A model generated the notes under the pieces. The model saw only the letters and a list, made by a program, of their open reading frames with translations, was not told where the DNA came from and searched no databases. A DNA stretch of 48,075 nt from Clostridia bacterium (lineage in GTDB: Bacteria > Bacillota > Clostridia > Peptostreptococcales > JAAYPU01), in contig JADQBM010000071.1 of NCBI GenBank assembly GCA_016278615.1, positions 1-48,075 of the forward strand, given 5' to 3'. Shown here piece by piece: positions 33,951 to 41,417 of this stretch (its first letter is position 1; each line of letters opens with the position of its first letter). Both the position numbers and the translations under genes were made by a program.

Positions 33951-34649
33951 ATGTTTTTAAAGAGAATTAGGTTGATACTTATTGTAGCCTTGGTGACCTT
34001 TTCAATGGCTGCCTGCGCTACTGATAATAATGATTCAGCAAATGATGTAGTGGCGACTGTTAATGGTGTAGATATTGGAATAGATGTGTTTGAAGATATT
34101 GTTAAGCAATTATCTTCTCAATATGCGCAACAAGGTCTTGATATTGAGGGAGAAGGCGGAGAAGCAATTTTGCAACAAATAGAACAAGAAGCTATTAATA
34201 GTTTGGTTCAACAAGAAGTTATTTTACAGGAGGCAAAAAATAAAGGGTTTGATGTTTCAGATGAGGAAGTTGTAGAAGAGCTTGAAAATATCAAGCAACA
34301 ATACCCTGCTGAAGAAGATTTCGAAACAGCCTTGCAAGAAAATGACCTAACAGAGAATAAATTAAAAGCGATGATTACGGATCAAATGCAAGTTATGAAT
34401 TATATAAATTCTTTACAAAGTGAAGTTAAAGTAACGGTCTCAGAAGATGAAGTAAAAGAAATTTATGAACAATATAAAACTCAAATGGAAGCTCAGATGG
34501 AGGGCTCAGAGAATATCCAAGAAATGCCAGCATTTGAAGACATAAAAGATATGTTAGAGAACGAATTGAAGCAGAGAAAAGAACAGGAACAAGTAGGACA
34601 AATGATAGAAAAATTAGTAGAAGAAAGTGAAATTGAGATTTACCTTTAA
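33951..34649 (+). CDS. SurA/PrsA-N-domain lipoprotein without a rotamase domain
   Basis: 232 residues. A signal peptide with lipobox ending SMAAC (Cys22) makes it a lipoprotein. After it comes the SurA N-terminal chaperone fold: VATVNGVDIG..VFEDIV, then a helix-rich region with NSLVQQEVILQEAKNKGFDV, SDEEVVEEL and ENKLKAMITDQM. The PPIC rotamase domain of PrsA/SurA is missing; the chain ends in a charged helix. Likely an extracytoplasmic folding factor or a spore/germination-linked relative. AAAGGAG lies upstream and a terminator follows. Confidence 0.85.
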   Translation: MFLKRIRLILIVALVTFSMAACATDNNDSANDVVATVNGVDIGIDVFEDIVKQLSSQYAQQGLDIEGEGGEAILQQIEQEAINSLVQQEVILQEAKNKGFDVSDEEVVEELENIKQQYPAEEDFETALQENDLTENKLKAMITDQMQVMNYINSLQSEVKVTVSEDEVKEIYEQYKTQMEAQMEGSENIQEMPAFEDIKDMLENELKQRKEQEQVGQMIEKLVEESEIEIYL

Positions 34650-34673
34650 AACTTGAAAAAATATATGCTATTT

Positions 34674-34709
34674 AAAACGCCATCCGTGATTTTCCCGGGG
34701 CGTTTTTTT
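34674..34709 (+). terminator. terminator after the SurA-like gene
   Basis: AAAACGCC (34674-34681) pairs with GGCGTTTT (34699-34706) and a run of seven T follows the GC pairs. Confidence 0.8.
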
Positions 34710-34710
34710 C

Positions 34711-34866
34711 ATATAATAGGAAATATCGATTTTCTATTATATGAAAAAAGGGGGAGTGCAGAGGGGACTCCCCTTTGCCGGTAAAGGAGGGTGCTCAGAC
34801 TGTGATAGCAGTCGCCGAAGGGAACCATGGGGTTCCATAGCGGAGTGGCGTTAGCCACTTTTTTTA
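34711..34866 (+). ncRNA. multi-hairpin structured RNA candidate, HEARO/IscB omega-RNA-like, without IscB
   Basis: In about 125 bases there are four GC-rich hairpins in series: GGGGAGT/ACTCCCC (34751-34773), GACTG/CAGTC (34798-34813), GGAACC/GGTTCC (34821-34836) and AGTGGC/GCCACT (34844-34859) followed by seven T, a perfect terminator. Before them is an A+T palindrome, CATATAATAG/CTATTATATG (34710-34743). Base composition differs sharply from the AT-rich surroundings. The single-stranded segments AAAGGAGGGTGCTCAGAC and GCCGAAGG between stems look conserved, and the order recalls the HEARO class (guide RNA of IscB nucleases). This is from memory and untested. No IscB, HNH or transposase gene is near; the next gene is unrelated. 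Confidence 0.5.
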
Positions 34867-34941
34867 TATTTCTATATAGTTTTGTTTCTTTTCTTTGTAA
34901 TTGGACAGAATTAAAGCATACGGATTTTTAAGGAGAGAAAA

Positions 34942-35940
34942 ATGATTCCCTATTATTTAAGAAAGATTTGGCAGCCAGAGATTTTTCAAGGGCATATTAA
35001 AAAGAAAAAGTATTATGAAGGATGGTACTTTAAGCTAGTTGATAACCAAGAAGAAAATATTATATCCATTATACCGGGCATTTCTTTGGGAGATAGTGAA
35101 AACCCTCCACACTCTTTTATTCAAATAATGGATGGCAAGAATGGTGAGACAGAATATTTAAAATTTAATAATAAGGCATTCAGCTATTCGAAAAAAAGAT
35201 TCGAGATAGCTATTGAAAACAATTACTTCTCTATAAATACCCTTAAACTTAATATTCAACAGGAAAATATAAGCATAAAGGGTCAACTCTACTTTAAGAA
35301 TACAATTACTTGGCCTTCAACATTCTTTTCTCCTGGAATTATGGGGTGGTATGGGTTTATTCCTTTTATGGAATGCTATCATGACGTTTTAAGTTTAGAT
35401 AATGATATAGAAGGGCAATTAGAAATAGATGGAAAACTTATTGATTTCAACAAAGGAAAAGGTTATTTGGAAAAGGATTGGGGCGTTTCTTTTCCAAAAG
35501 AGTGGGTGTGGCTACAAAGCAATCATTTTGCTTCCAACAGAATATCTTTAACCTGTTCAATAGCAATAATTCCATGGATTAATAGGGAGTTTACAGGCTT
35601 CATATGCGGGTTATACTGGAATAAACGATTGTACAAATTTTCCACTTACAATGGTTCATCTATAAAAAAGGCGGAAAAGAAATCAAATGGCTTCTTGATT
35701 AGCTTGGCCAACAAGGAGCATCAAATAGATATAGCCGTTAAGAAATCACATGGAGGAACTCTATATTCTCCCAAGATAGGGGTTATGTGTGGAGAAATTG
35801 AAGAGAGCGTGACTTCAGAAGTTACTGTATCCTTATATGATATAAAAAGAAATCAAACTATATTTTGTGACGTGGGTAGAAATTGCGGATTAGAAATCAA
35901 AGGAGATATTCTGCAAGATCATAAAAGAATATCTTTATAA
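34942..35940 (+). CDS. tocopherol-cyclase-like family protein
   Basis: 332 residues without signal or membrane segments. The N-terminal FQGHIKKKKYYEGWYFKLV, a central GYLEKDWGVSFPKEWVWLQS and an early H-SFIQI match the bacterial members of the tocopherol cyclase family. Plant relatives close the chromanol ring, but most bacterial ones have no proven reaction, so only the family is claimed. GGAGAG lies 7 bases before ATG. The 3' end overlaps the convergent phospholipase-like gene by 22 bases. It follows the structured RNA element but shows no functional tie to it. Confidence 0.8.
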   Translation: MIPYYLRKIWQPEIFQGHIKKKKYYEGWYFKLVDNQEENIISIIPGISLGDSENPPHSFIQIMDGKNGETEYLKFNNKAFSYSKKRFEIAIENNYFSINTLKLNIQQENISIKGQLYFKNTITWPSTFFSPGIMGWYGFIPFMECYHDVLSLDNDIEGQLEIDGKLIDFNKGKGYLEKDWGVSFPKEWVWLQSNHFASNRISLTCSIAIIPWINREFTGFICGLYWNKRLYKFSTYNGSSIKKAEKKSNGFLISLANKEHQIDIAVKKSHGGTLYSPKIGVMCGEIEESVTSEVTVSLYDIKRNQTIFCDVGRNCGLEIKGDILQDHKRISL

Positions 35941-36623
35941 AACATAACCATGGCTCCCGCAGTGGTTCTTTTAGCTAAAGGTAGGGTACATTTAGCAATG
36001 CGGAAATATCGGAGCTCATCATCAGAAATCATTTTGAATTTTTTATAGATTTTAATGGCCGTTCGAGTATTAAAGCTTATATAGTTTTCAATAGAATGTA
36101 ACAGATAGGTGCCGCGATCTACTTTAAATTCATCCGCATACTTATAGGTGCGTTTTACAAATGTTTCAAACTGGCGATGGTTATCTAATAGTCGAGTATT
36201 GGCATGTTGAGGGATTGTCATATCCTGTATAATGTGAAGTGCTGCACCCAAATAGAACATGGAATCATTAAAGTTTCCAGTGTTCCATTCTTTGCGTGAC
36301 TTGATGTAATAGTCAATGCCTAATTCCATGGCGCTTTTCCTTCCGTATAGCCCATCCATCTTGCCTTTTTGAGGATTGTAGAAATGATTTGAGCTCTTAA
36401 AGTCTTGATCTGCCCATACCGCTCCTTTATTTATATCCAGTAAATAGCTATAAAAAAGGTTAAATTCATCTGAGTAGTTATCATTTTTTAGGATATTTAT
36501 GGCATCCAGATTAATAGATTTATGAACTTCGCATTCTGTCTTGATGATGGTTTTCTTTATAGGGTTTGCGATGCCAAAAATAGTGTTTAAAATATGGCTA
36601 TAGGTTGTCTCTAAAACACCCAA
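35919..36623 (-). CDS. zinc-dependent phospholipase C-like protein
   Basis: 234 residues if TTG at 36623 is the start (AGAGGTG 6 bases upstream); GTG at 36632 is the alternative but overlaps that site. The zinc-binding core of the alpha-toxin/PLC family is present: an early HKSINLDA, then WADQDFKSSNHFYNP, AALHIIQDMTIPQHAN with its His-x3-Asp pair, and a later H..FE. The secreted toxins have a signal peptide and a C2-like tail; both are missing, so this is a small intracellular-type relative. The convergent overlap with the previous gene suggests possible antisense coupling. Substrate unknown. Confidence 0.78.
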   Translation of the reverse strand: MGVLETTYSHILNTIFGIANPIKKTIIKTECEVHKSINLDAINILKNDNYSDEFNLFYSYLLDINKGAVWADQDFKSSNHFYNPQKGKMDGLYGRKSAMELGIDYYIKSRKEWNTGNFNDSMFYLGAALHIIQDMTIPQHANTRLLDNHRQFETFVKRTYKYADEFKVDRGTYLLHSIENYISFNTRTAIKIYKKFKMISDDELRYFRIAKCTLPLAKRTTAGAMVMFYKDILL

Positions 36624-36877
36624 TTCAATCACCTCTTAACAAATAGTAATGGGATTATTATTTGCAATTTCTAAGATAATATAATCATTTACGAGTTAAA
36701 GATTAAAGAGCAATTGTTTAAAAGATCTAAAGCTAAAAAATCAAATACATTGTTTTAGGGGTGAATAGCGATATAGAAAAATGGATAAAAAATTTGCTAA
36801 ATACTTAAACTTTATTGAGACATAATATAATGAGAGGGGAAACAGTGTGGGTTTTTTATAATATGAAAGGATAAAAT

Positions 36878-37441
36878 ATGAGAATAGAGAGAAAACCAAA
36901 ACAAATATTATTATATTTGTTTACAATAGCAATAATAATTTTGAGTATAAGTTTTATTTTTCATAGGCAATTTGCTTTTTTTATTAATGCCGTTTTAGTA
37001 TATATTGGGTATTTAATATTCTATTACTTTGAGAAAAAAGGCAGTATTAATACAACTCTTTTAGTGAATGGGTCATTGGTTTTTCTTATTATTTTGCACT
37101 TAGTTTTTGGACAGTATTTAGAATTATATAAAACGAGTTTATATTTTGATAAAGGCCTACATGTAATAGGGTCATTTATAATCTGTTTATTTATTTATCA
37201 AGTCTTAATATCATTAGTTGGAAATGATCTTAGTAATAAGGTTTTAGTTTTCATTCTAATCAGTTCTGTTGGAATAACCCTTGGGGTTCTGCTGGAAATT
37301 CTGGAATTTATTCTTGATATTTTATTTAAAGCAAATAATCAGAAGGGGTTATTAGATACAAATCTTGATTTATTGCTTAATGCTGGAGGCGCTTTTCTTG
37401 CGGGACTTATTATCGTGATGAAGAAAAAGGATGCATTATAA
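36878..37441 (+). CDS. small polytopic membrane protein, DUF2238/YjdF-like
   Basis: 187 residues with five or six hydrophobic helices. Conserved polar residues sit within or beside helices: YFDKGLHVIGSF near residue 88, LLEILEFILD near 138, and LLDTNLDLLLNAGGAFLAG near the C-terminus. This D-x3-H, E-x2-E, D-N-D-L pattern recalls DUF2238/YjdF and VanZ-like proteins, whose roles are uncertain. AAAGG precedes ATG. The protein is on its own between a divergent gene and a structured spacer. Confidence 0.7.
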   Translation: MRIERKPKQILLYLFTIAIIILSISFIFHRQFAFFINAVLVYIGYLIFYYFEKKGSINTTLLVNGSLVFLIILHLVFGQYLELYKTSLYFDKGLHVIGSFIICLFIYQVLISLVGNDLSNKVLVFILISSVGITLGVLLEILEFILDILFKANNQKGLLDTNLDLLLNAGGAFLAGLIIVMKKKDAL

Positions 37442-37677
37442 CCAATGAATTAGAGTAAAATACTTCGAAATAAAATAAATTTTTTTGAATCAATAATACA
37501 ATTAGAGAAGCGTTAATAGCAGCACTTCTGTGTTTTTAAATGCTAATTTTTGTAAGTTTGACCCTGAAATAGCCCAAAATATATGTTATAATTAGAAATA
37601 GGATACAAGAATCTGATGCTTGAACTAATAAAAAGGAGTATGCTATTGGTGAAAAAGTCATTATTTTTTTATGCTGA

Positions 37678-37790
37678 CTCACAACTTTACAATGACATTT
37701 TCATTATAGACAACTCGCCTTTATAACATAAAATAACAAAATAAATAGTGATTTGTTTATGATTTATAAACACTATTGTAAAGTTATGAG
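37678..37790. repeat. nested inverted repeats in a 430-bp gene-poor spacer
   Basis: The spacer 37442-37871 has no convincing gene; one frame of about 26 codons after AAAAGGAG (37631-37638) is the only candidate. CTCACAACTTTACAAT (37678-37693) and ATTGTAAAGTTATGAG (37775-37790) are inverted repeats matching at 15 of 16 positions. Inside lies AATAGTG (37744-37750) with CACTATT (37771-37777), itself enclosing GTTTAT/ATAAAC. The layout fits a small mobile-element remnant, or a leader RNA for the gene at 37872. Confidence 0.5.
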
Positions 37791-37871
37791 GAATTAATTG
37801 GGTTAAATAATCATAATGATGATTATTGCACGTTATTGCTTTGCTGTGAAACATTCAGAGAGGATAATATT

Positions 37872-39215
37872 ATGAATATTTCAGGGAAAACGCCGTTACT
37901 TAGAGCAAAAGAGTTAGAGAAGCACTTAGGGATAAAGGAAATATACTTAAAACTTGAGGGGGCAAACCCTTTTGGTCACAAGAATGATAGAGTTGCCGAG
38001 GTGCTGATTAAAGATGCAACCGCAATGGACAAGAAGGCAATATTAGTTGATGGAACACAAACTTATATTAAATCCCTTGTAGAATATGCCAAAAGAAGTG
38101 AACTAGAAGTTATAATTCCTATTTTTGCCAATGAAAGATGGAAGAAGAAAGAGCTCAAGAACGAAAAACTTGTTGACCTAAGTAAAATTAAATTTGAGAA
38201 TAAGATGGTATTTTTAAGTGATTACTGCAAAGAAAAAAATTATTATAATGGCACGGGATATGACAGTAGACATTTAAGCCATATGGCATTAGAAGAGTTG
38301 GGTGAAGAAATAACAAAAAAATTAAAGGGAGAAGTCAGCTCCGTATTCACACAACTAAGCTATGGATACACTGTTACCAGTCTGTATAATGGCTTTGTAC
38401 GAGAGTGGGTGCAAGGGGATATGGAAAAATACCCGCGGATTTACTCCTGTACCATTCCTAAAGGCAATAAAATATATGACGACTATAAAAAGAATCTACA
38501 GATTGATAATCTTGATCAATATGATGTTAAGCCAAACAGGTATTCTCAGCATTTGTTTACTGATGAAAGCCATCTGATTGAAGAGACTTTGAAAGCAGTA
38601 AGAGATACCAACGGCAGCATTATTTCTATAGATGAAGGCCTCCTTAAGGAAAGTGCTAATTTATTACGGAATAAGGAAGATATCGTTTTATCAACTGAAG
38701 ATGCATATGCATTTGCAGGTTTTTATAAGATGGTGAAGGAAGGCAAAGCTGAGAACGGAAAGCATGTTATTATACTTAATGATGGCAGAAGTGATGTGGA
38801 AATAAAAGAAATAAAAGACTTCAGCGAATATACCCTTAAAGGGCTTACGGATATAGTGGAAGAATGGCTTGTTGAATATGGAGATCCAAGAGATGAGATG
38901 GAGGATGCCGTGGAGAATGCCATTGAGAAGGGATACTTCTTTTTAGCCTATAGAAATGGGGTTCCTCAAGGGGTTTGTGTATTGGTCAATATTGCAGTGG
39001 ATACTTTCTTGGCAACCTATCATTTAGCCTATATTGGAACCAAAGTTGGCAATAAAGGAAGAGGCATTGCTACCAAGCTTATTGAAAGGGCAATTGAAGT
39101 ATCCGAAGGAAAACTGTCCCTCCATGTTGAAATGGAAAACATAAGAGCGAAGAAGCTTTATGAGAAGGTTGGATTTAAGGCTAAATACTTTAGAATGAAC
39201 TATATGGGAGACTGA
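37872..39215 (+). CDS. fusion of a PLP-dependent threonine-synthase/cysteine-synthase-fold domain with a GNAT acetyltransferase
   Basis: 447 residues from ATG 37872 (AGAGAGGA upstream; the frame's first ATG at 37836 has no site). Residues 1-320 follow the fold-type II PLP enzyme order: TPLLRAKELEKHLG, KLEGANPFGHKNDR with candidate Schiff-base K37, and LVDGTQTYIKSLVEYAKRSE. The usual glycine-rich phosphate loop is poorly conserved, so activity is uncertain. Residues about 325-447 are a GNAT domain with the acetyl-CoA loop GNKGRGIATKL and a C-terminal ENIRAKKLYEKVGFK. Possibly one half makes an amino compound and the other acetylates it; this is inference. A strong terminator follows. Confidence 0.8.
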   Translation: MNISGKTPLLRAKELEKHLGIKEIYLKLEGANPFGHKNDRVAEVLIKDATAMDKKAILVDGTQTYIKSLVEYAKRSELEVIIPIFANERWKKKELKNEKLVDLSKIKFENKMVFLSDYCKEKNYYNGTGYDSRHLSHMALEELGEEITKKLKGEVSSVFTQLSYGYTVTSLYNGFVREWVQGDMEKYPRIYSCTIPKGNKIYDDYKKNLQIDNLDQYDVKPNRYSQHLFTDESHLIEETLKAVRDTNGSIISIDEGLLKESANLLRNKEDIVLSTEDAYAFAGFYKMVKEGKAENGKHVIILNDGRSDVEIKEIKDFSEYTLKGLTDIVEEWLVEYGDPRDEMEDAVENAIEKGYFFLAYRNGVPQGVCVLVNIAVDTFLATYHLAYIGTKVGNKGRGIATKLIERAIEVSEGKLSLHVEMENIRAKKLYEKVGFKAKYFRMNYMGD

Positions 39216-39249
39216 TAAATGTAATAAAAACTAGGTTATGTCTTTAAAT

Positions 39250-39286
39250 GCCGGTTAGAGTGAGGAAATGCACTTTAACCGGTTTT
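39250..39286 (+). terminator. terminator after the PLP-GNAT gene
   Basis: CCGGTTAGAGTG (39251-39262) pairs with CACTTTAACCGG (39271-39282), one G-U pair, followed by TTTT. Confidence 0.85.
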
Positions 39287-39380
39287 CTGTTGGGGTAGAA
39301 CTTTTCAAAATTATGCATAGATGTTCCTATTATATTAAATAATAAGATTGAATAAATAATTTTTTTGAAAGGAGCTTTAT

Positions 39381-39728
39381 ATGGGCATTGTAACAAATAC
39401 AACAGATAAATTTCAAGCATGTATAGATGCTTGCGCAAAATGTACGCAAGCTTGCTATGAGTGTTTTCATGCATGCCTCATGGAACCTGACTTAAACGCC
39501 AGGAAGAATTGTGTGAGCATGTTGGTAGAGTGCGCCATGATGTGCCAAATGTCAGTGGGAATGATGTCAATGAATGGACAGTTCTCAAAAGAACATTGTC
39601 AATTATGTGCTACAATTTGTGAAAAATGCGCACAAGAATGTGCCATGTTTAAAGATGATCATTGCATAAAATGCGCGGATATTTGCCGTATGTGTGCAGA
39701 AGAGTGTAGAAAAATGGCAAGTATGTAA
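39381..39728 (+). CDS. four-helix-bundle copper-binding protein (Csp/DUF326 type)
   Basis: 115 residues with 19 cysteines, placed every 3-4 residues along four predicted helices (CIDACAKCTQACYECFHAC; CVSMLVECAMMC; CQLCATICEKCAQEC; CIKCADICRMCAEEC). This is the pattern of cytosolic copper-storage proteins, where the Cys thiols line a helix bundle and bind many Cu(I) ions. No signal peptide, so it acts in the cytoplasm. AAAGGAG lies 8 bases before ATG. No copper pump or regulator lies beside it. Confidence 0.92.
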   Translation: MGIVTNTTDKFQACIDACAKCTQACYECFHACLMEPDLNARKNCVSMLVECAMMCQMSVGMMSMNGQFSKEHCQLCATICEKCAQECAMFKDDHCIKCADICRMCAEECRKMASM

Positions 39729-39744
39729 TGTCTTGGATGGATAA

Positions 39745-39801
39745 GCCCTGTTATATTGCTTTCAGGAATTCTGAAATTGATATAATTAGGGTGTTTTGTT
39801 T
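39745..39801 (+). terminator. possible terminator after the copper-storage-like gene
   Basis: AGCCCT (39744-39749) and AGGG (39788-39791) enclose ATAT/ATAT and TTTCAG/CTGAAA arms, followed by TGTTTTGTTTTT. The stem is interrupted, so confidence is modest. Confidence 0.4.
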
Positions 39802-39825
39802 TTGATGGATTTCAGCAATAATAAC

Positions 39826-39880
39826 TTGACTTTTATGAAGGTTAGAATTATAATTTAATTATATATAATCGATTATATAT
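39826..39880 (+). promoter_or_regulatory. promoter-operator copy A
   Basis: TTGACT (39826-39831), 17-base spacer and perfect TATAAT (39849-39854). Eight bases further on begins the palindrome ATATAATCGATTATAT (39863-39878); the perfect palindrome extends to 20 bases at 39861-39880. The operator covers the expected start of transcription, as for a repressor. It is nearly identical to copy B 156 bases downstream. Confidence 0.8.
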
Positions 39881-39943
39881 AAAATAATTTTCATTTTCTC
39901 CCACTTTTTTTAAATGAAGAAGCACTTTCGAGTGCTTCTTTTG
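39861..39943 (+). ncRNA. putative short RNA made from promoter copy A
   Basis: Transcription from promoter A would begin near 39861 and meet a hairpin with a stable TTCG loop, AAGAAGCACT/AGTGCTTCTT (39917-39940), giving an RNA of about 80 bases. It has no start codon with a ribosome binding site. An unpaired pyrimidine stretch, TCTCCCAC (39897-39904), is complementary to GGGAG-type ribosome binding sites such as the one before the binding-protein gene at 41418. Whether it is a regulatory RNA or only aborted readthrough is not known. Confidence 0.4.
39917..39943 (+). terminator. terminator between promoter copies A and B
   Basis: Ten-base perfect arms around the tetraloop TTCG, followed by a short T stretch (TTTTG). 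Confidence 0.65.
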
Positions 39944-39981
39944 ACTATAACTTAAAAAGTAAGAATGGGGTTAATAATAAC

Positions 39982-40035
39982 TTGACTTTTATGAAGGATG
40001 TACTATAATTTAATTACATATAATCGATTATATAT
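39982..40035 (+). promoter_or_regulatory. promoter-operator copy B for the dehydrogenase gene
   Basis: TTGACT (39982-39987), 16-base spacer, TATAAT (40004-40009), then after eight bases the palindrome ATATAATCGATTATAT (40018-40033). It repeats the text of copy A from about 39970 onwards (AATAATAACTTGACTTTTAT shared). It lies 94 bases before the ATG at 40127. Confidence 0.85.
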
Positions 40036-40126
40036 TATATAAAAAAATGAGGAAAAGGGGGGATACAGAAACTTATTTGGCGAAGAGAACAAATAGTTAC
40101 AGCGATAGAAAGGGGACAAATAACCT

Positions 40127-41077
40127 ATGCAAATAGAGAATATTAATCATATCACAATTATTGGAACAGGCATGATAGGAGCAAGCATGGCAGCTCTTTT
40201 TACAGGAAACGGTTATCCTACTACGATGCTTGCAATTAATGAGCAAGAAAAGAACAACGGTAAAATTCAGTATGATACTTGTTTCCAAGACTTAATTGAA
40301 AAACAACTTGTTACAAAGGAACAGGCAGAGCGTTGTTCCAAATTACTTAGTTTTACTCTTGATTATGCAGATATAGAGAATACTGATTTTATATTTGAAT
40401 GTGTAGTAGAAAAGTTGGAAGTAAAATATAGTGTTTATGAAAAAATAGAAAAACATTGTAAGCAATTTAAAGCACTGGCATCCTCCACATCTGCGTTATC
40501 AGCTGATGATCTGGCAAAGGGCTTAAATAATAATAAGGATAAATTAGTAGTGGCACACCCCTATAATCCACCACATCTTGTCCCTTTTGTAGAAGTTGTT
40601 AAGAACCAGCATACTACAGATGAAGCTGCAAAAATGGTATATGATATATTAGAATCCACAGGGCGAAAAGTAATTATTATGCAAAGAAGTGCACCGGGCT
40701 TTGTTGCAAATAGATTGCAACACGCTCTTCTTCGTGAAGCGCTTTATATCGTTGAGGAAGGGTTGGCTACACCAAGAGATGTAGATAAAGCATTAATGTA
40801 CAGTTTTGCACCAAGATATACGTCTGTTGGTCTTTTTGAGCATCAAGATGCTGCGGGGTTAGACTTGGTAAAAAACATTGAAGATTATTTACTGCCAACA
40901 TTAAGTAACGCAGATAAGACGCCAAATTATATTAATAAATTAGTTAGTGAGCAAAACCTTGGGATGAAGACGGGTAAGGGCATTTATGATTGGCCTAAGG
41001 AAGCACAAGATGATTTTCGTGAAAAGGCCGCAGCGCCGTATCTACGTTACTTTAACTGGGATATTCCTAAAGGGTAA
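40127..41077 (+). CDS. 3-hydroxyacyl-CoA dehydrogenase-family enzyme, L-gulonate 3-dehydrogenase/carnitine-dehydrogenase-like
   Basis: 316 residues. An NAD-binding Rossmann domain starts IIGTGMIGAS (glycines at 13-18). S122, H144 (AHPYNPPH) and E156 (FVEVV) match the catalytic Ser/His/Glu of the family. RSAPGFVANRLQHALLREAL opens the C-terminal helical domain. The HPYNPPHLVPFVEVV form and the single C-terminal domain fit lambda-crystallin-type enzymes that oxidise a 3-hydroxy acid, such as L-gulonate or carnitine, more than fatty-acid beta-oxidation enzymes. It has its own operator (copy B) and belongs to the same putative regulon as the ABC importer and transaldolase. Substrate unknown. GAAAGGGG lies before ATG. 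Confidence 0.88.
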   Translation: MQIENINHITIIGTGMIGASMAALFTGNGYPTTMLAINEQEKNNGKIQYDTCFQDLIEKQLVTKEQAERCSKLLSFTLDYADIENTDFIFECVVEKLEVKYSVYEKIEKHCKQFKALASSTSALSADDLAKGLNNNKDKLVVAHPYNPPHLVPFVEVVKNQHTTDEAAKMVYDILESTGRKVIIMQRSAPGFVANRLQHALLREALYIVEEGLATPRDVDKALMYSFAPRYTSVGLFEHQDAAGLDLVKNIEDYLLPTLSNADKTPNYINKLVSEQNLGMKTGKGIYDWPKEAQDDFREKAAAPYLRYFNWDIPKG

Positions 41078-41110
41078 GTGGCGATGTTTATCTTTTCTTC
41101 CAGATGGATA

Positions 41111-41162
41111 TTGACATCAGAAAATTAAATGATATAATTATATAAAATATAATCGATTATAT
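41111..41162 (+). promoter_or_regulatory. promoter-operator C for the ABC importer operon
   Basis: TTGACA (41111-41116), 16-base spacer, TATAAT (41133-41138), then after eight bases the palindrome ATATAATCGATTATAT (41147-41162). The geometry is the same as in copies A and B. Confidence 0.85.
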
Positions 41163-41417
41163 ATAAACGAATATTATTATTGTTTTAACGTCACGTTAAC
41201 TCACAGAAACGTAATTGGTGGCAGTCGAATGTTGATGTATAATAGCATATAGAAGCTGTAAAAAATGAAGGAACAATTCGAATCTGGAGTTGATATAGGT
41301 AAAGCAACTTTAAAATAGCTCAATGCTTGAGCAGGGGAGGTTTTAGGTAATAAGTTTGGTATTGGAAATTTCAAATCGCTAATTTTTTCAAAATATGTTT
41401 TTCCAGGGAGGGTTAAT
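41163..41417 (+). other. 255-base leader of the ABC importer operon, no gene
   Basis: No frame with a ribosome binding site and believable product was found; the best is a 17-codon frame at 41264 without a site. GCTCA-atgct-TGAGC (41318-41332) is a small hairpin. The leader ends in CCAGGGAGGG, the binding-protein ribosome site. Confidence 0.5.

Noticed and set aside
34711-34866. Lysine or cobalamin riboswitch for the structured segment
   Set aside because: Although GCCGAAG occurs, the other conserved parts of those riboswitches are missing and the downstream gene is unrelated and separated by a terminator.
39826-40035. Two similar blocks considered as CRISPR repeats or a mobile-element pair
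   Set aside because: Only two copies exist and each is a complete promoter plus operator; sites C and E share just the operator, so regulation explains them better.
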